This document shows, one piece after another, positions 44,830 through 52,434 of a DNA stretch of 64,000 nt. How positions within the stretch are numbered: position 1 is the stretch's first letter; each line of letters starts with the position of its first letter. The stretch spans positions 1 to 64,000 of the forward strand of contig JAPOUM010000021.1 of assembly GCA_026708645.1 (NCBI GenBank), written 5' to 3'. The DNA is from Acidimicrobiaceae bacterium (lineage in GTDB: Bacteria; Actinomycetota; Acidimicrobiia; Acidimicrobiales; Aldehydirespiratoraceae). The notes under the pieces were generated by a model. That model saw only the letters and a program-made list of their open reading frames with translations, searched no databases and had not been told where the DNA came from. Made by a program: the position numbers and the translations under genes.

Positions 44830-45987
44830 ATGAAAGACAAACCCCTACGCGTCGTGGATCTTTTTTCTGGCTGCGGCGGATTCTCCGCCGGGTTCGTGAT
44901 GGCCGGCGGTTTTGAGATTATTGCAGGGAATGATTTTGACGATGACTCTCTGGCAGCCTTTCGGTCCAATCATCCAGGTGCTCTCTGCTGGTCTGGTTCA
45001 ATATCTGATCTTGATGCTGAACGGCTACTAGAAAGCATGTCTCTCGCGCGCGGAGAATTGGAAGTTCTCATAGGAGGGCCGCCATGTCAAGGCTTCAGTC
45101 GAAACAGAGCGCGCCGGCATCAGAACGGACGATTTGTCGACGATCCAAGAAATTACTTGTTCGTTGAATTTTTAAGATTTGTCAAAGCTTTTATGCCGCG
45201 CACGCTTGTGGTTGAAAATGTGGCAGATATGATCGTGAAGGAAAATGGAAGATTCAAAAACGAGATCTTTGAATCACTGGACTTGTTCGGTTATAAAACC
45301 TGCCATGCGGCAGTTCTGAATGCAGCTGATTTCGGGGTTCCGCAACGCCGCCGCAGAGCTTTTATTGTCGCTTCTCGTGATGTCCCTGTCAACCTGCCAA
45401 GCCCATCACACTCCAGTAGAACTCAGAACGACTCTTTAATTCCGCTTGATCCGTGGCGCACTATTAGTGATGCTATTTCTGACTTGCCCTCGATAGAAGG
45501 CGGACACGGCGCCTCTCCTGGTCCATATGCAAAGGCAGCTCAAAATGATTATCAGGTATTATTGCGAGGGAGTGCGACGACAGTTTCGGAGCACGTTGCG
45601 TGGCGACTGAGTCAGATCCAAAGTGAACGTTTGAATTTTCTTGATCAAGGTGACGGAGTTGAGGTGCTGCCATTGTCACTGACACCGAAAAGCACCTACG
45701 GTAGCGCCTATCGTAGGATGTCATGGGATATACCAGCGCTTACGATCACGACTTGGATGTACCATCCAGGAAGTGGGATGTTCTATCACCCCGAAGATCA
45801 CAGGACTATAACCATTCGCGAGGGAGCACGGTTGCAATCTTTTCCGGACAGCACAAAATTCGTGGGTGGCAAGGTAGCGCGTTGTCGTCAAGTAGGTAAT
45901 GCCGTGCCGCCGCTAATGGGAGCGGCAATAGCCAAAGCAATTTATTCAAGCCTAACGGGAAGCGTTCCGGTTCCTACTCTCTGTTAG
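44830..45987 (+). CDS. DNA (cytosine-5)-methyltransferase of a type II R-M system
   Basis: 385 residues with all key C5-methyltransferase motifs: I (DLFSGCGGFSAGF), IV (GGPPCQGFS, Cys86), VI (VVENV), VIII (QRRRR) and X (GNAVPP). It should methylate cytosine in an unidentified recognition site between motifs VIII and IX. The gene is far more AT-rich than its neighbours, with many A- and T-ending codons, which indicates recent transfer. The next gene starts nine bp later. Confidence 0.93.
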   Translation: MKDKPLRVVDLFSGCGGFSAGFVMAGGFEIIAGNDFDDDSLAAFRSNHPGALCWSGSISDLDAERLLESMSLARGELEVLIGGPPCQGFSRNRARRHQNGRFVDDPRNYLFVEFLRFVKAFMPRTLVVENVADMIVKENGRFKNEIFESLDLFGYKTCHAAVLNAADFGVPQRRRRAFIVASRDVPVNLPSPSHSSRTQNDSLIPLDPWRTISDAISDLPSIEGGHGASPGPYAKAAQNDYQVLLRGSATTVSEHVAWRLSQIQSERLNFLDQGDGVEVLPLSLTPKSTYGSAYRRMSWDIPALTITTWMYHPGSGMFYHPEDHRTITIREGARLQSFPDSTKFVGGKVARCRQVGNAVPPLMGAAIAKAIYSSLTGSVPVPTLC

Positions 45988-45996
45988 AGCCACACG

Positions 45997-46707
45997 ATGA
46001 ATTTGCCCAAAGATGTAGAAGCGATCGCGGACCGGATTTCGAGTTTCTTCAAACTCCCGTTCGCTAGTGATACTATCCCAGGCGGCTTCGCGGAGGCGTT
46101 AATCGCGGATCATTACGGTGGTGAAGTTCTGGCAACATATGATTTTGTCGATGTGATCTGCGCCAAGAAGCAGATTGGATGGCAGATCAAGTCAACTAAA
46201 GCCGCAACGCCTGTGACTTGGAAGCGAGCCAAGATTGAAGGATCAGCCGCGCTGATTCGAGATTCTGATTTGCGTGGCGACACGGAGATTCTAGGCACTA
46301 AAATCATCGAGACTTGCAATGAGCACGCACAAGAAAGTTTTAACAAGTATGATTTGATGGAGATTCGGTATGCTCGGATCATTTCTTCGTCGGACAGGTT
46401 TACATATTTCGAGAAGCCGCTGATTGATAAGAATAATCAGTTCCTGTTTGATCCATCAGACTACACATGGAAATGGGCGAAGCCGAAACGAGGTAAATCA
46501 AAAGAGCAATTGCCTGCGCTGAATGGTTTCCGAAATCAAGAGAAATGGTTTGCGTGGCACGGCCGTGGTGAAAACCAATTACACTTTACAGGCGAAAAGA
46601 ACTGGTGGCCATCTGTTGATTTCAGCGTCGCATCAGCTACACGAATGAAGCCTGCTCAACGAAGGACTTGGCCGGAGCTTATTGATTGGCTTAGCGAGAA
46701 TACCTAG
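45997..46707 (+). CDS. probable restriction endonuclease of the same R-M system
   Basis: 236 residues, same low GC as the methyltransferase and nine bp after it. I do not recognise a named family. A PD-(D/E)xK-like site is plausible: D52 in YDFVDVICAKK, then Q-I-K at 63-65 in GWQIKST. Gene order and composition support the restriction partner. Catalysis and target remain inference. Confidence 0.6.
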   Translation: MNLPKDVEAIADRISSFFKLPFASDTIPGGFAEALIADHYGGEVLATYDFVDVICAKKQIGWQIKSTKAATPVTWKRAKIEGSAALIRDSDLRGDTEILGTKIIETCNEHAQESFNKYDLMEIRYARIISSSDRFTYFEKPLIDKNNQFLFDPSDYTWKWAKPKRGKSKEQLPALNGFRNQEKWFAWHGRGENQLHFTGEKNWWPSVDFSVASATRMKPAQRRTWPELIDWLSENT

Positions 46708-46775
46708 TCTAATTACAGCATATCTGTTCCGCAGCTGATATCCCGCTGGAGCACCCGCCACCGGACGCGGCACGA

Positions 46776-47429
46776 ATGGTCCGCATGCAGTGGCGCATGC
46801 CCTCGGGCCCGGTGCGTGATCTCGTCGGCTGGCTGGAGTCGGCCGGTTGTGTGGTGATAGTCGAGGATTTCGGTCCGATGACCGGCGGGGGACGGGTGGA
46901 CGGATTGTCCCAATGGGCCTCCGACACTCCGGTGGTTCTGGTCAACAACCGCGCGCCGACGGACCGCTTGCGGTTGACCCTGGCTCACGAGCTCGGCCAC
47001 ATCTGCATGCACAGCGCTCAGCTCGGCGGCGACCCGGAGGACGAGGCGAACGACTTCGCGGCAGAGTTTCTGATGCCCGCGGACTTGATCCGTCCCGAAC
47101 TGCACGACCTCAGCATCGGCAAGCTACATAGGCTCAAACGGTATTGGGGAGTGTCGATGCAGTCGCTCATCGAGCGCGCCTATCGGTTGGGAACACTCTC
47201 GGCCGGTCGTCGCACCGGCTTCTACAAGACCTTCAGCGCGCGCGGCTGGCGCGCCAGCGAACCTCTCAGCAACGAACTCGCCCCGGAGCGAGCCCAATTG
47301 GCTGAGCGCCTCGGCCAGGTTCTGATGGAGCGAGGCCTCGACGCGAGCGAGGTGGCCGCCATAGCCGGCGTGGCGCCGAGCCGCGATCATCTCTTCTTCA
47401 TGCCGCGCCGACGGCTCTCCGCAGTCTGA
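46776..47429 (+). CDS. ImmA/IrrE-type metallopeptidase, N-terminally truncated
   Basis: 217 residues with the zinc motif LAHELGHICMH at about residues 69-79 and a downstream E in DEANDFAAEFLMP. The frame is open upstream to a stop at about 46727, encoding DIPLEHPPPDAARM, the normal link to an XRE helix-turn-helix in this family. That DNA-binding half is absent, and low-GC restriction-modification DNA begins exactly there. The surviving peptidase could be translated from the ATG at 46776. Confidence 0.8.
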   Translation: MVRMQWRMPSGPVRDLVGWLESAGCVVIVEDFGPMTGGGRVDGLSQWASDTPVVLVNNRAPTDRLRLTLAHELGHICMHSAQLGGDPEDEANDFAAEFLMPADLIRPELHDLSIGKLHRLKRYWGVSMQSLIERAYRLGTLSAGRRTGFYKTFSARGWRASEPLSNELAPERAQLAERLGQVLMERGLDASEVAAIAGVAPSRDHLFFMPRRRLSAV

Positions 47430-47646
47430 GGCAGTGCCGGCGGCGCGTGTCGTTGCGCCGGTTATGGCGCGGGCGCTGACGGGGCTAGAGTCCTCTCCGT
47501 GAAAGACGGGGTCTACGAACCGGGTTCGCCGTCGCACCGGCTCTTGGCAGCGCCGGAGAGGGCAGCCGAGTCGCGCCGCGGCGTCTATTCTCATGTCCGC
47601 TGAGCATCTGTCGCCGATCGCCGCATGGAGACACTGGAGACACTGA

Positions 47647-48477
47647 GTGGTCGAAGTACCTGAGTATCTGCTGGCGCGTTCGAAGCAGCGACGCACCGAG
47701 CTGACCGGCGACGCAGGCGACGACTCCGGCAGCCCCGCCGGCGCGGCCCCCGCCGCGGCTTCAGCCGGAGAAGTCTCGAGCGCCGCGCGGGACGCGCCTG
47801 TGCCTGCGGCGCCGGCCGCTGTCGCCCCGGCCGAGCCCGCGCCCGTGGCGCCCGAACCGGTTCCGCCCTATGTGCAGGCCGCGCAGCAACGCAAACGAAT
47901 GCCCTACTGGGCGGCGTCGGTGATGCTGCTCCTGCCGATCTGGGCGATCTTCTATGTGGGCATGCTCGAGCCGCCCGACTCCGACGAACTGGTGCTGGCC
48001 GACAACGGCGCCGTCGTTTACAGCACCTGCGCTTCGTGCCACGGCGCCAACGGCGAAGGCGCCGCCACCGGTCGCCAACTCAACGACGGCGAGGTGCTGC
48101 TGACTTTCACTCCGGGCGCGACCGGTCTGGCCGAGCAGATCTCCTGGGTCTACCTGGGAACGGCCGGCAGCCAGCGGATAGGACTCGACGTCTACGGCAA
48201 TCCCGACCGCCCCGGCGGTCAGCGCCAGACCAACAGCTACGCCAGCGGGATGAGCGGCTTCTCCAACCTCGGTCTGGAAGACCTGCTCTCAGTGGTCTAC
48301 TACGAGCGGCTGGTCCACGGAGGGCTCGACGCTGAGACGGCCGCGCTCGAAGAGGAGATGCTGCTCGCCCTGCTGGCCGACGACCCGACCTTCGAGACGG
48401 CCTCGCCCTCGGAGATCAAGGCGCTGCTGGAGGAGTCCGCCGAAGGCCACGGCGTCGACATGGCCGCCGAAGGTTGA
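47647..48477 (+). CDS. membrane-anchored c-type cytochrome
   Basis: 276 residues. After a P and A-rich cytoplasmic N terminus, a single helix (about 86-107) anchors the protein. The haem motif is CASCHG at 128-133, and a likely axial Met is in SYASGMSGF near 200. It resembles the cytochromes c found with respiratory complexes in actinobacteria, but no oxidase genes are nearby. The GTG start lies at 47647. Confidence 0.85.
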   Translation: MVEVPEYLLARSKQRRTELTGDAGDDSGSPAGAAPAAASAGEVSSAARDAPVPAAPAAVAPAEPAPVAPEPVPPYVQAAQQRKRMPYWAASVMLLLPIWAIFYVGMLEPPDSDELVLADNGAVVYSTCASCHGANGEGAATGRQLNDGEVLLTFTPGATGLAEQISWVYLGTAGSQRIGLDVYGNPDRPGGQRQTNSYASGMSGFSNLGLEDLLSVVYYERLVHGGLDAETAALEEEMLLALLADDPTFETASPSEIKALLEESAEGHGVDMAAEG

Positions 48478-48526
48478 GAGGCCGAGCGAATTCACGCCGC
48501 CGGCTTGCGTCCAGTCTCTGTGTCGG

Positions 48527-50191
48527 GTGCCTGAAATCCGCGGCGAGCCGGCAGACATAACCGCCACGGCGTCCTGGGCGGCGCTGGGCCGCCACGCCCG
48601 CGAGCTGCAAGCTGGCGGCGTCAGCCTCAAAGGACTGTTCGAGGCCGAGCCCGGACGCGCCGCCCGCTGTACGACCGCTGTGGGGGATCTGACGATCGAC
48701 TGGTCGCGGCATCTGGCGACCGAGACCACGCTGCAGCTGTTAGCGGCCACAGCTGTCGAGGCTGGCGTGGCGCAGCGGATCAACGACATGATGTCGGGGC
48801 GTCCCGTCAACACCACAGAGAACCGCGCCGTGCTGCACACCGCCCTGCGGGCCGAGCCCGGCCGGGCTGTGACGACCGGCGGGCGCAATGTGATGCCGGC
48901 GATAGCCGCCGAGCATCAGCGCATGGCCGCCTTCGTGGACGCCCTGCACGCCTCGCAACGGACAGGCGCCACCGGGCAGCCGATCCGCGCCGTGGTGAAC
49001 ATCGGCATCGGCGGATCCCAGCTCGGCCCGGCCATGGCGCACGAAGCTCTGGCCGGTTTCCGCAGTGGCGCCGTGGAGTGCCGTTTCGTGTCCAACGTCG
49101 ACCCGGCGGCGCTGGCTTCGGGACTCGACGGCCTCGACGCGGCCTCGACATTGTTCGTGATCGTGTCGAAAGGCTTCTCCACCGCCGAGACGCTGGCCAA
49201 CGCTCGAGCGGCCCAGGCATGGACGGCCGCCGGGTTGGGCCGTCCCGACGCAGAGCGAGCCTTGCGGCGGCATTTCGTGGCTGTGACAGCCGACCGTGAC
49301 GCGGCGCAAGCTTTCGGCATCGACCCGGCGAGCATTTTCACCACTTGGGACTGGGTCGGGGGCCGGTTCTCGATGGGATCAGCCGCAGGCCTGACTCTGA
49401 TGGCCGCTGTAGGCGCCGAGAACTTCATGGAGCTCTTGGCCGGGATGCGGCTCATGGACTCCCATGTCGGCTCAGACCCTCAGGCGTCCGTGCCGATGCT
49501 GCTGGGTCTGCTGTCGGTGTGGTACCGCAACTTCTGGGGATTCCAGACACGGGCGGTCGTGCCTTACTCGCATCGGCTGCGGCTCTTCGGGGTGTGGCTG
49601 CAGCAGGTGATCATGGAATCCAACGGCAAACGAGTGCGCCGCGACGGCAGTCCCGTCGGCTGCGAGTCGGCGGAGATCGTCTGGGGAGGCGCGGGCGCCG
49701 ACAGCCAGCACTCCTTCCATCAGCTGCTGCATCAGGGGACCACGGTCGTGCCTGCGGATTTCTTGGTGCTGGCACGCCCCGACGCCGACGTCGACACCGT
49801 CGACGCTGCATCAGAAGATGCTCGGCTGCGCCATGAAGCCCTCGTCGCCAACTGTTTCGCGCAGGCCGCCGCTTTGGCGTTCGGCACGCCCGGCGACGGC
49901 GGCGACCCGCATCGTGAATTGCCCGGCAATCGCCCCTCCACAGTGATCATGGCGCCTCGGCTGACCCCGTCGGTGCTGGGTCAGCTGGTGTCGTTGTACG
50001 AGCATCTGACGGTGGTTCAAGGCGCCGTCTGGGGGATCAACAGCTTCGACCAGTTCGGGGTGGAGCTCGGCAAGACGCTCGCCGACGGCATCGTCAGCGA
50101 ACTGCGCGGCGTCCCGGGCGCCCCCACGCCGCCGCACGACCCTGCGACCGCCAGCCTGATCGCTCACTATCGCCGGCTGCGGGACACCTAG
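48527..50191 (+). CDS. pgi: glucose-6-phosphate isomerase
   Basis: 554 residues, the long bacterial type. The signatures are WDWVGGRFSMGSAAGL, GVWLQQVIMESNGKRV and SFDQFGVELGK. It interconverts glucose-6-phosphate and fructose-6-phosphate. A GTG start at 48527 is used. It is 50 bp after the cytochrome gene, with no functional link evident. Confidence 0.95.
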   Translation: MPEIRGEPADITATASWAALGRHARELQAGGVSLKGLFEAEPGRAARCTTAVGDLTIDWSRHLATETTLQLLAATAVEAGVAQRINDMMSGRPVNTTENRAVLHTALRAEPGRAVTTGGRNVMPAIAAEHQRMAAFVDALHASQRTGATGQPIRAVVNIGIGGSQLGPAMAHEALAGFRSGAVECRFVSNVDPAALASGLDGLDAASTLFVIVSKGFSTAETLANARAAQAWTAAGLGRPDAERALRRHFVAVTADRDAAQAFGIDPASIFTTWDWVGGRFSMGSAAGLTLMAAVGAENFMELLAGMRLMDSHVGSDPQASVPMLLGLLSVWYRNFWGFQTRAVVPYSHRLRLFGVWLQQVIMESNGKRVRRDGSPVGCESAEIVWGGAGADSQHSFHQLLHQGTTVVPADFLVLARPDADVDTVDAASEDARLRHEALVANCFAQAAALAFGTPGDGGDPHRELPGNRPSTVIMAPRLTPSVLGQLVSLYEHLTVVQGAVWGINSFDQFGVELGKTLADGIVSELRGVPGAPTPPHDPATASLIAHYRRLRDT

Positions 50192-50244
50192 CAGCGCTCA
50201 CGTCGCGATGACTGGATTCCTGACGGTTGGGGCAGGCGTGGCCG

Positions 50245-50610
50245 GTGGTTGAATATTGGGGGATTCTCGGGCTGCTGGCGACAGTGTTCATTCTGGTGTA
50301 CTCATTCCGGCAGAGCCGTGTGAGCGACCTGCGCGGCGGCGTCGACGAGTTGATGCTGCGGTTGCATCACGAGTTCAACGTGATGCACCTGACCGCCTCG
50401 ACGGCCTCTCAGGCTTCCGGCCCGGAGCAGCGTATGAGCGCGGCGGGGTGCATGGCAGCGTTGCGTGTGATCGACAGCAAGTCAGGCAAACCGTTCAATG
50501 GCGCCTACCTGGTGTTGCGCCGCGATCTGGAGAGTCGCACCGTCGCCGCCTCAGCAGCAGCCGATCCCGTTCGGAGAAACCGGAACTCATCGTGTGTAGC
50601 GATGCGGTGA
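50245..50610 (+). CDS. small single-helix membrane protein, unknown
   Basis: About 121 residues from a GTG at 50245 (VEYWGILGLLATVFILVYSF), a TTG at 50227 being an alternative. One N-terminal helix is followed by a soluble region with no known family. It directly follows pgi. The weak start and lack of homology make it tentative. Confidence 0.45.
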   Translation: MVEYWGILGLLATVFILVYSFRQSRVSDLRGGVDELMLRLHHEFNVMHLTASTASQASGPEQRMSAAGCMAALRVIDSKSGKPFNGAYLVLRRDLESRTVAASAAADPVRRNRNSSCVAMR

Positions 50611-50656
50611 GGTGTGGCCTGCAATGAGGATGCAACGCCGACCGGAGATCAGGACG

Positions 50657-50974
50657 CTAAGCGGCCCCATCACGCTGCCTGTGACTGTCGATGAAGGCGT
50701 CCAGATCTAACTCTCCAGCAGGGCGAGGCTCCGCTATCAGACGACAGCCCAACTTGCGGAAGAGCCGCAGCAGCACCAGAAAGCCGGGATTCATGGCCCC
50801 GCATTCGATTCTCGACACCTGCGGACGCGACACGCCCGCCGCCTCTGCCAGCTCCGCCTGGGTCATCCCCAGCCGGCGGCGGCGTTCTCGCACAGCGTTG
50901 CCTAAAGTGCCGAGACTGTCGATCCTGAAAACAATCGGCTGTGCCTGATCCGCTACTTCACGCCCCATTTGCAT
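50657..50974 (-). CDS. XRE-family HTH regulator, HipB/HigA-like
   Basis: 105 residues with a complete Cro/CI helix-turn-helix (RRRRLGMTQAELAEAAGVSRPQVSRIE). The tail PRPAGELDLDAFIDSH is reminiscent of HipB-type antitoxins. No toxin gene (hipA or higB) is adjacent, so it may be an orphan antitoxin or a regulator of the island. It reads leftward away from the DUF4143 gene. Confidence 0.8.
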   Translation of the reverse strand: MQMGREVADQAQPIVFRIDSLGTLGNAVRERRRRLGMTQAELAEAAGVSRPQVSRIECGAMNPGFLVLLRLFRKLGCRLIAEPRPAGELDLDAFIDSHRQRDGAA

Positions 50975-51249
50975 ATAGTAGCCGATCCGCTACACGGCGC
51001 TCTTGTTGCGGGAACGCCGAACACGGTTCCGGGGTGCTGTGACCAGCGGGCGACGGGAGGCCCACCCCCTACACGCTGCTACCAACCTCTATGACCACTA
51101 CACCTAGTCGCCCGATCCGAAAGCCCCGGTGCGGCGTGCGGCGCCGTCGGATCGCAAGCCGCCGGAGTTCTTTGCGAAGGCGAGGGCCGCTCGAGGCCGC
51201 GGCCTTGCCTCGGCGCGCGACACTGCCGGTTGTGCTGCCGGCGCGGTCT
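50975..51249. other. non-coding gap with dispersed repeat copy 2
   Basis: 275 bp without a supportable gene. It contains the second copy of the dispersed 52-bp repeat (51056-51107) and an inverted repeat CGATCCGA (51113-51120) / TCGGATCG (51147-51154). Short frames here look like shadows. Confidence 0.5.
51056..51107. repeat. dispersed 52-bp repeat, copy 2
   Basis: Matches 8534-8585 at 50 of 52 positions, same orientation, about 42.5 kb away. The left flank differs (the 11-bp inverted repeat of copy 1 is missing). It lies between the XRE regulator and the DUF4143 gene. Confidence 0.7.
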
Positions 51250-52398
51250 CTACGGCCAGAGCCGGTCCGACCGGAGAGCTTCGTGCAGTCTGTCGATGGG
51301 CCAAACCTCGATGCCGTCTTCGGTGCTGAAAGCGCGCAGGCCCCGGTAGACGAGGATGCGTCGGCTCAGACCGCTCAGACCAGCCACTGCGCGCAGTCCT
51401 TTGAGCATTGAGTTGTTGTAGCGTTCGGCCGCCTTGACCTCTACGGCCAGATGCTCGCCGTCTCGGGTGAGCATGAAATCGACCTCGGCGGAGGACTCAG
51501 CGGCGGCCCAGTAGCCGACGTCGTCGTAGATGCGCTGATGCTCGTTGTGGGCTCGTAGCTGCTCCAGCACCCAGCCTTCCAGCAGTGCGCCGCGCTCCTC
51601 GCCGGCGACCGGCCCGAGTTGGCGCTTGACCGCTCGGACCAGGCCGGGGTCGGCCCAATAAAGTTTGGGTCGGCGACGTTCCCGAGTCCGCAGCTTGGCT
51701 TCGAAGGCGGGCAGCTGCACCGCCAGCAGGGTGTCGTCGAGGATCTCGAAGTAGCCGTTCACGGTGCTGCGGGCGACGCCGGCGTCGCGGGCCACCGAAG
51801 CGGTGTTCACGTTCTGGCCGTGCATCACCGCGGCCACCGGCAGGAACCGCATGAACCCCGACAGGTTCCGCACGGCGGCTTCTGCTCTGATCTCCTCGCG
51901 CAGATACAGCTGGGTGTAGCTCTGGAGGGCCTCCCGACGGTCGGGCGCAGCCCAGATCAGTGGGATCGTGCCGTATCGGAGGGCTTCGTCGAGGCTGAAG
52001 TCATCACCGAGCTCGGCCGCCGTCAGCGGGTGCATAGCTTTGCGCAGGGCACGACCGGCGAGCAGGTTGGTGCCCGAGGTCTTGAGCTTGCGGGCGCTGG
52101 ATCCCAGAAGGGCGAAGCGCGTTCCCCGCTCCTCGATCAATCGGTGGACTTCGTTGAGCAGGCTGGGGATGCGTTGGATCTCGTCCACCACCACCCACTG
52201 GCCCGAGCCGACCCCTGACAGCAGCTGCCTAAAAAGCGACGGTTCGGCCAGCAGGTCGATGAAGAGAGCCTCGTCGAGCAGGTCCAGCCGCAGCGCGTCG
52301 GGAAGGGCTTGCCTTACCCAGGTGCTTTTGCCGACGCCCCTCATGCCCAGAAGAAAGAAGCTCTGCGGCGGCACTCGAGCTTGTCTTTTGTAGAGCAC
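51250..52398 (-). CDS. AAA ATPase with DUF4143 domain
   Basis: 382 residues. P-loop GMRGVGKST is at 18-26, Walker B is VVVDEIQRI near 70. The C-terminal DUF4143 part holds a nuclease-like PD-(D/E)xK pattern, VDFMLTRDGEHLAVEVKAAERYNN (D and ExK). Such proteins are common orphans in accessory islands and have no agreed function. The GTG start has no visible ribosome site. It lies 36 bp after the end of the helicase gene on the same strand. Confidence 0.85.
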   Translation of the reverse strand: MLYKRQARVPPQSFFLLGMRGVGKSTWVRQALPDALRLDLLDEALFIDLLAEPSLFRQLLSGVGSGQWVVVDEIQRIPSLLNEVHRLIEERGTRFALLGSSARKLKTSGTNLLAGRALRKAMHPLTAAELGDDFSLDEALRYGTIPLIWAAPDRREALQSYTQLYLREEIRAEAAVRNLSGFMRFLPVAAVMHGQNVNTASVARDAGVARSTVNGYFEILDDTLLAVQLPAFEAKLRTRERRRPKLYWADPGLVRAVKRQLGPVAGEERGALLEGWVLEQLRAHNEHQRIYDDVGYWAAAESSAEVDFMLTRDGEHLAVEVKAAERYNNSMLKGLRAVAGLSGLSRRILVYRGLRAFSTEDGIEVWPIDRLHEALRSDRLWP

Positions 52399-52434
52399 GT
52401 CGTCGATAATAGCCGAAAAGTGACGACGACAAGA

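Noticed and set aside
50975-51249. Short frames in the gap before the DUF4143 gene as genes
   Set aside because: No start signal, no conserved segment, and a repeat occupies the middle.
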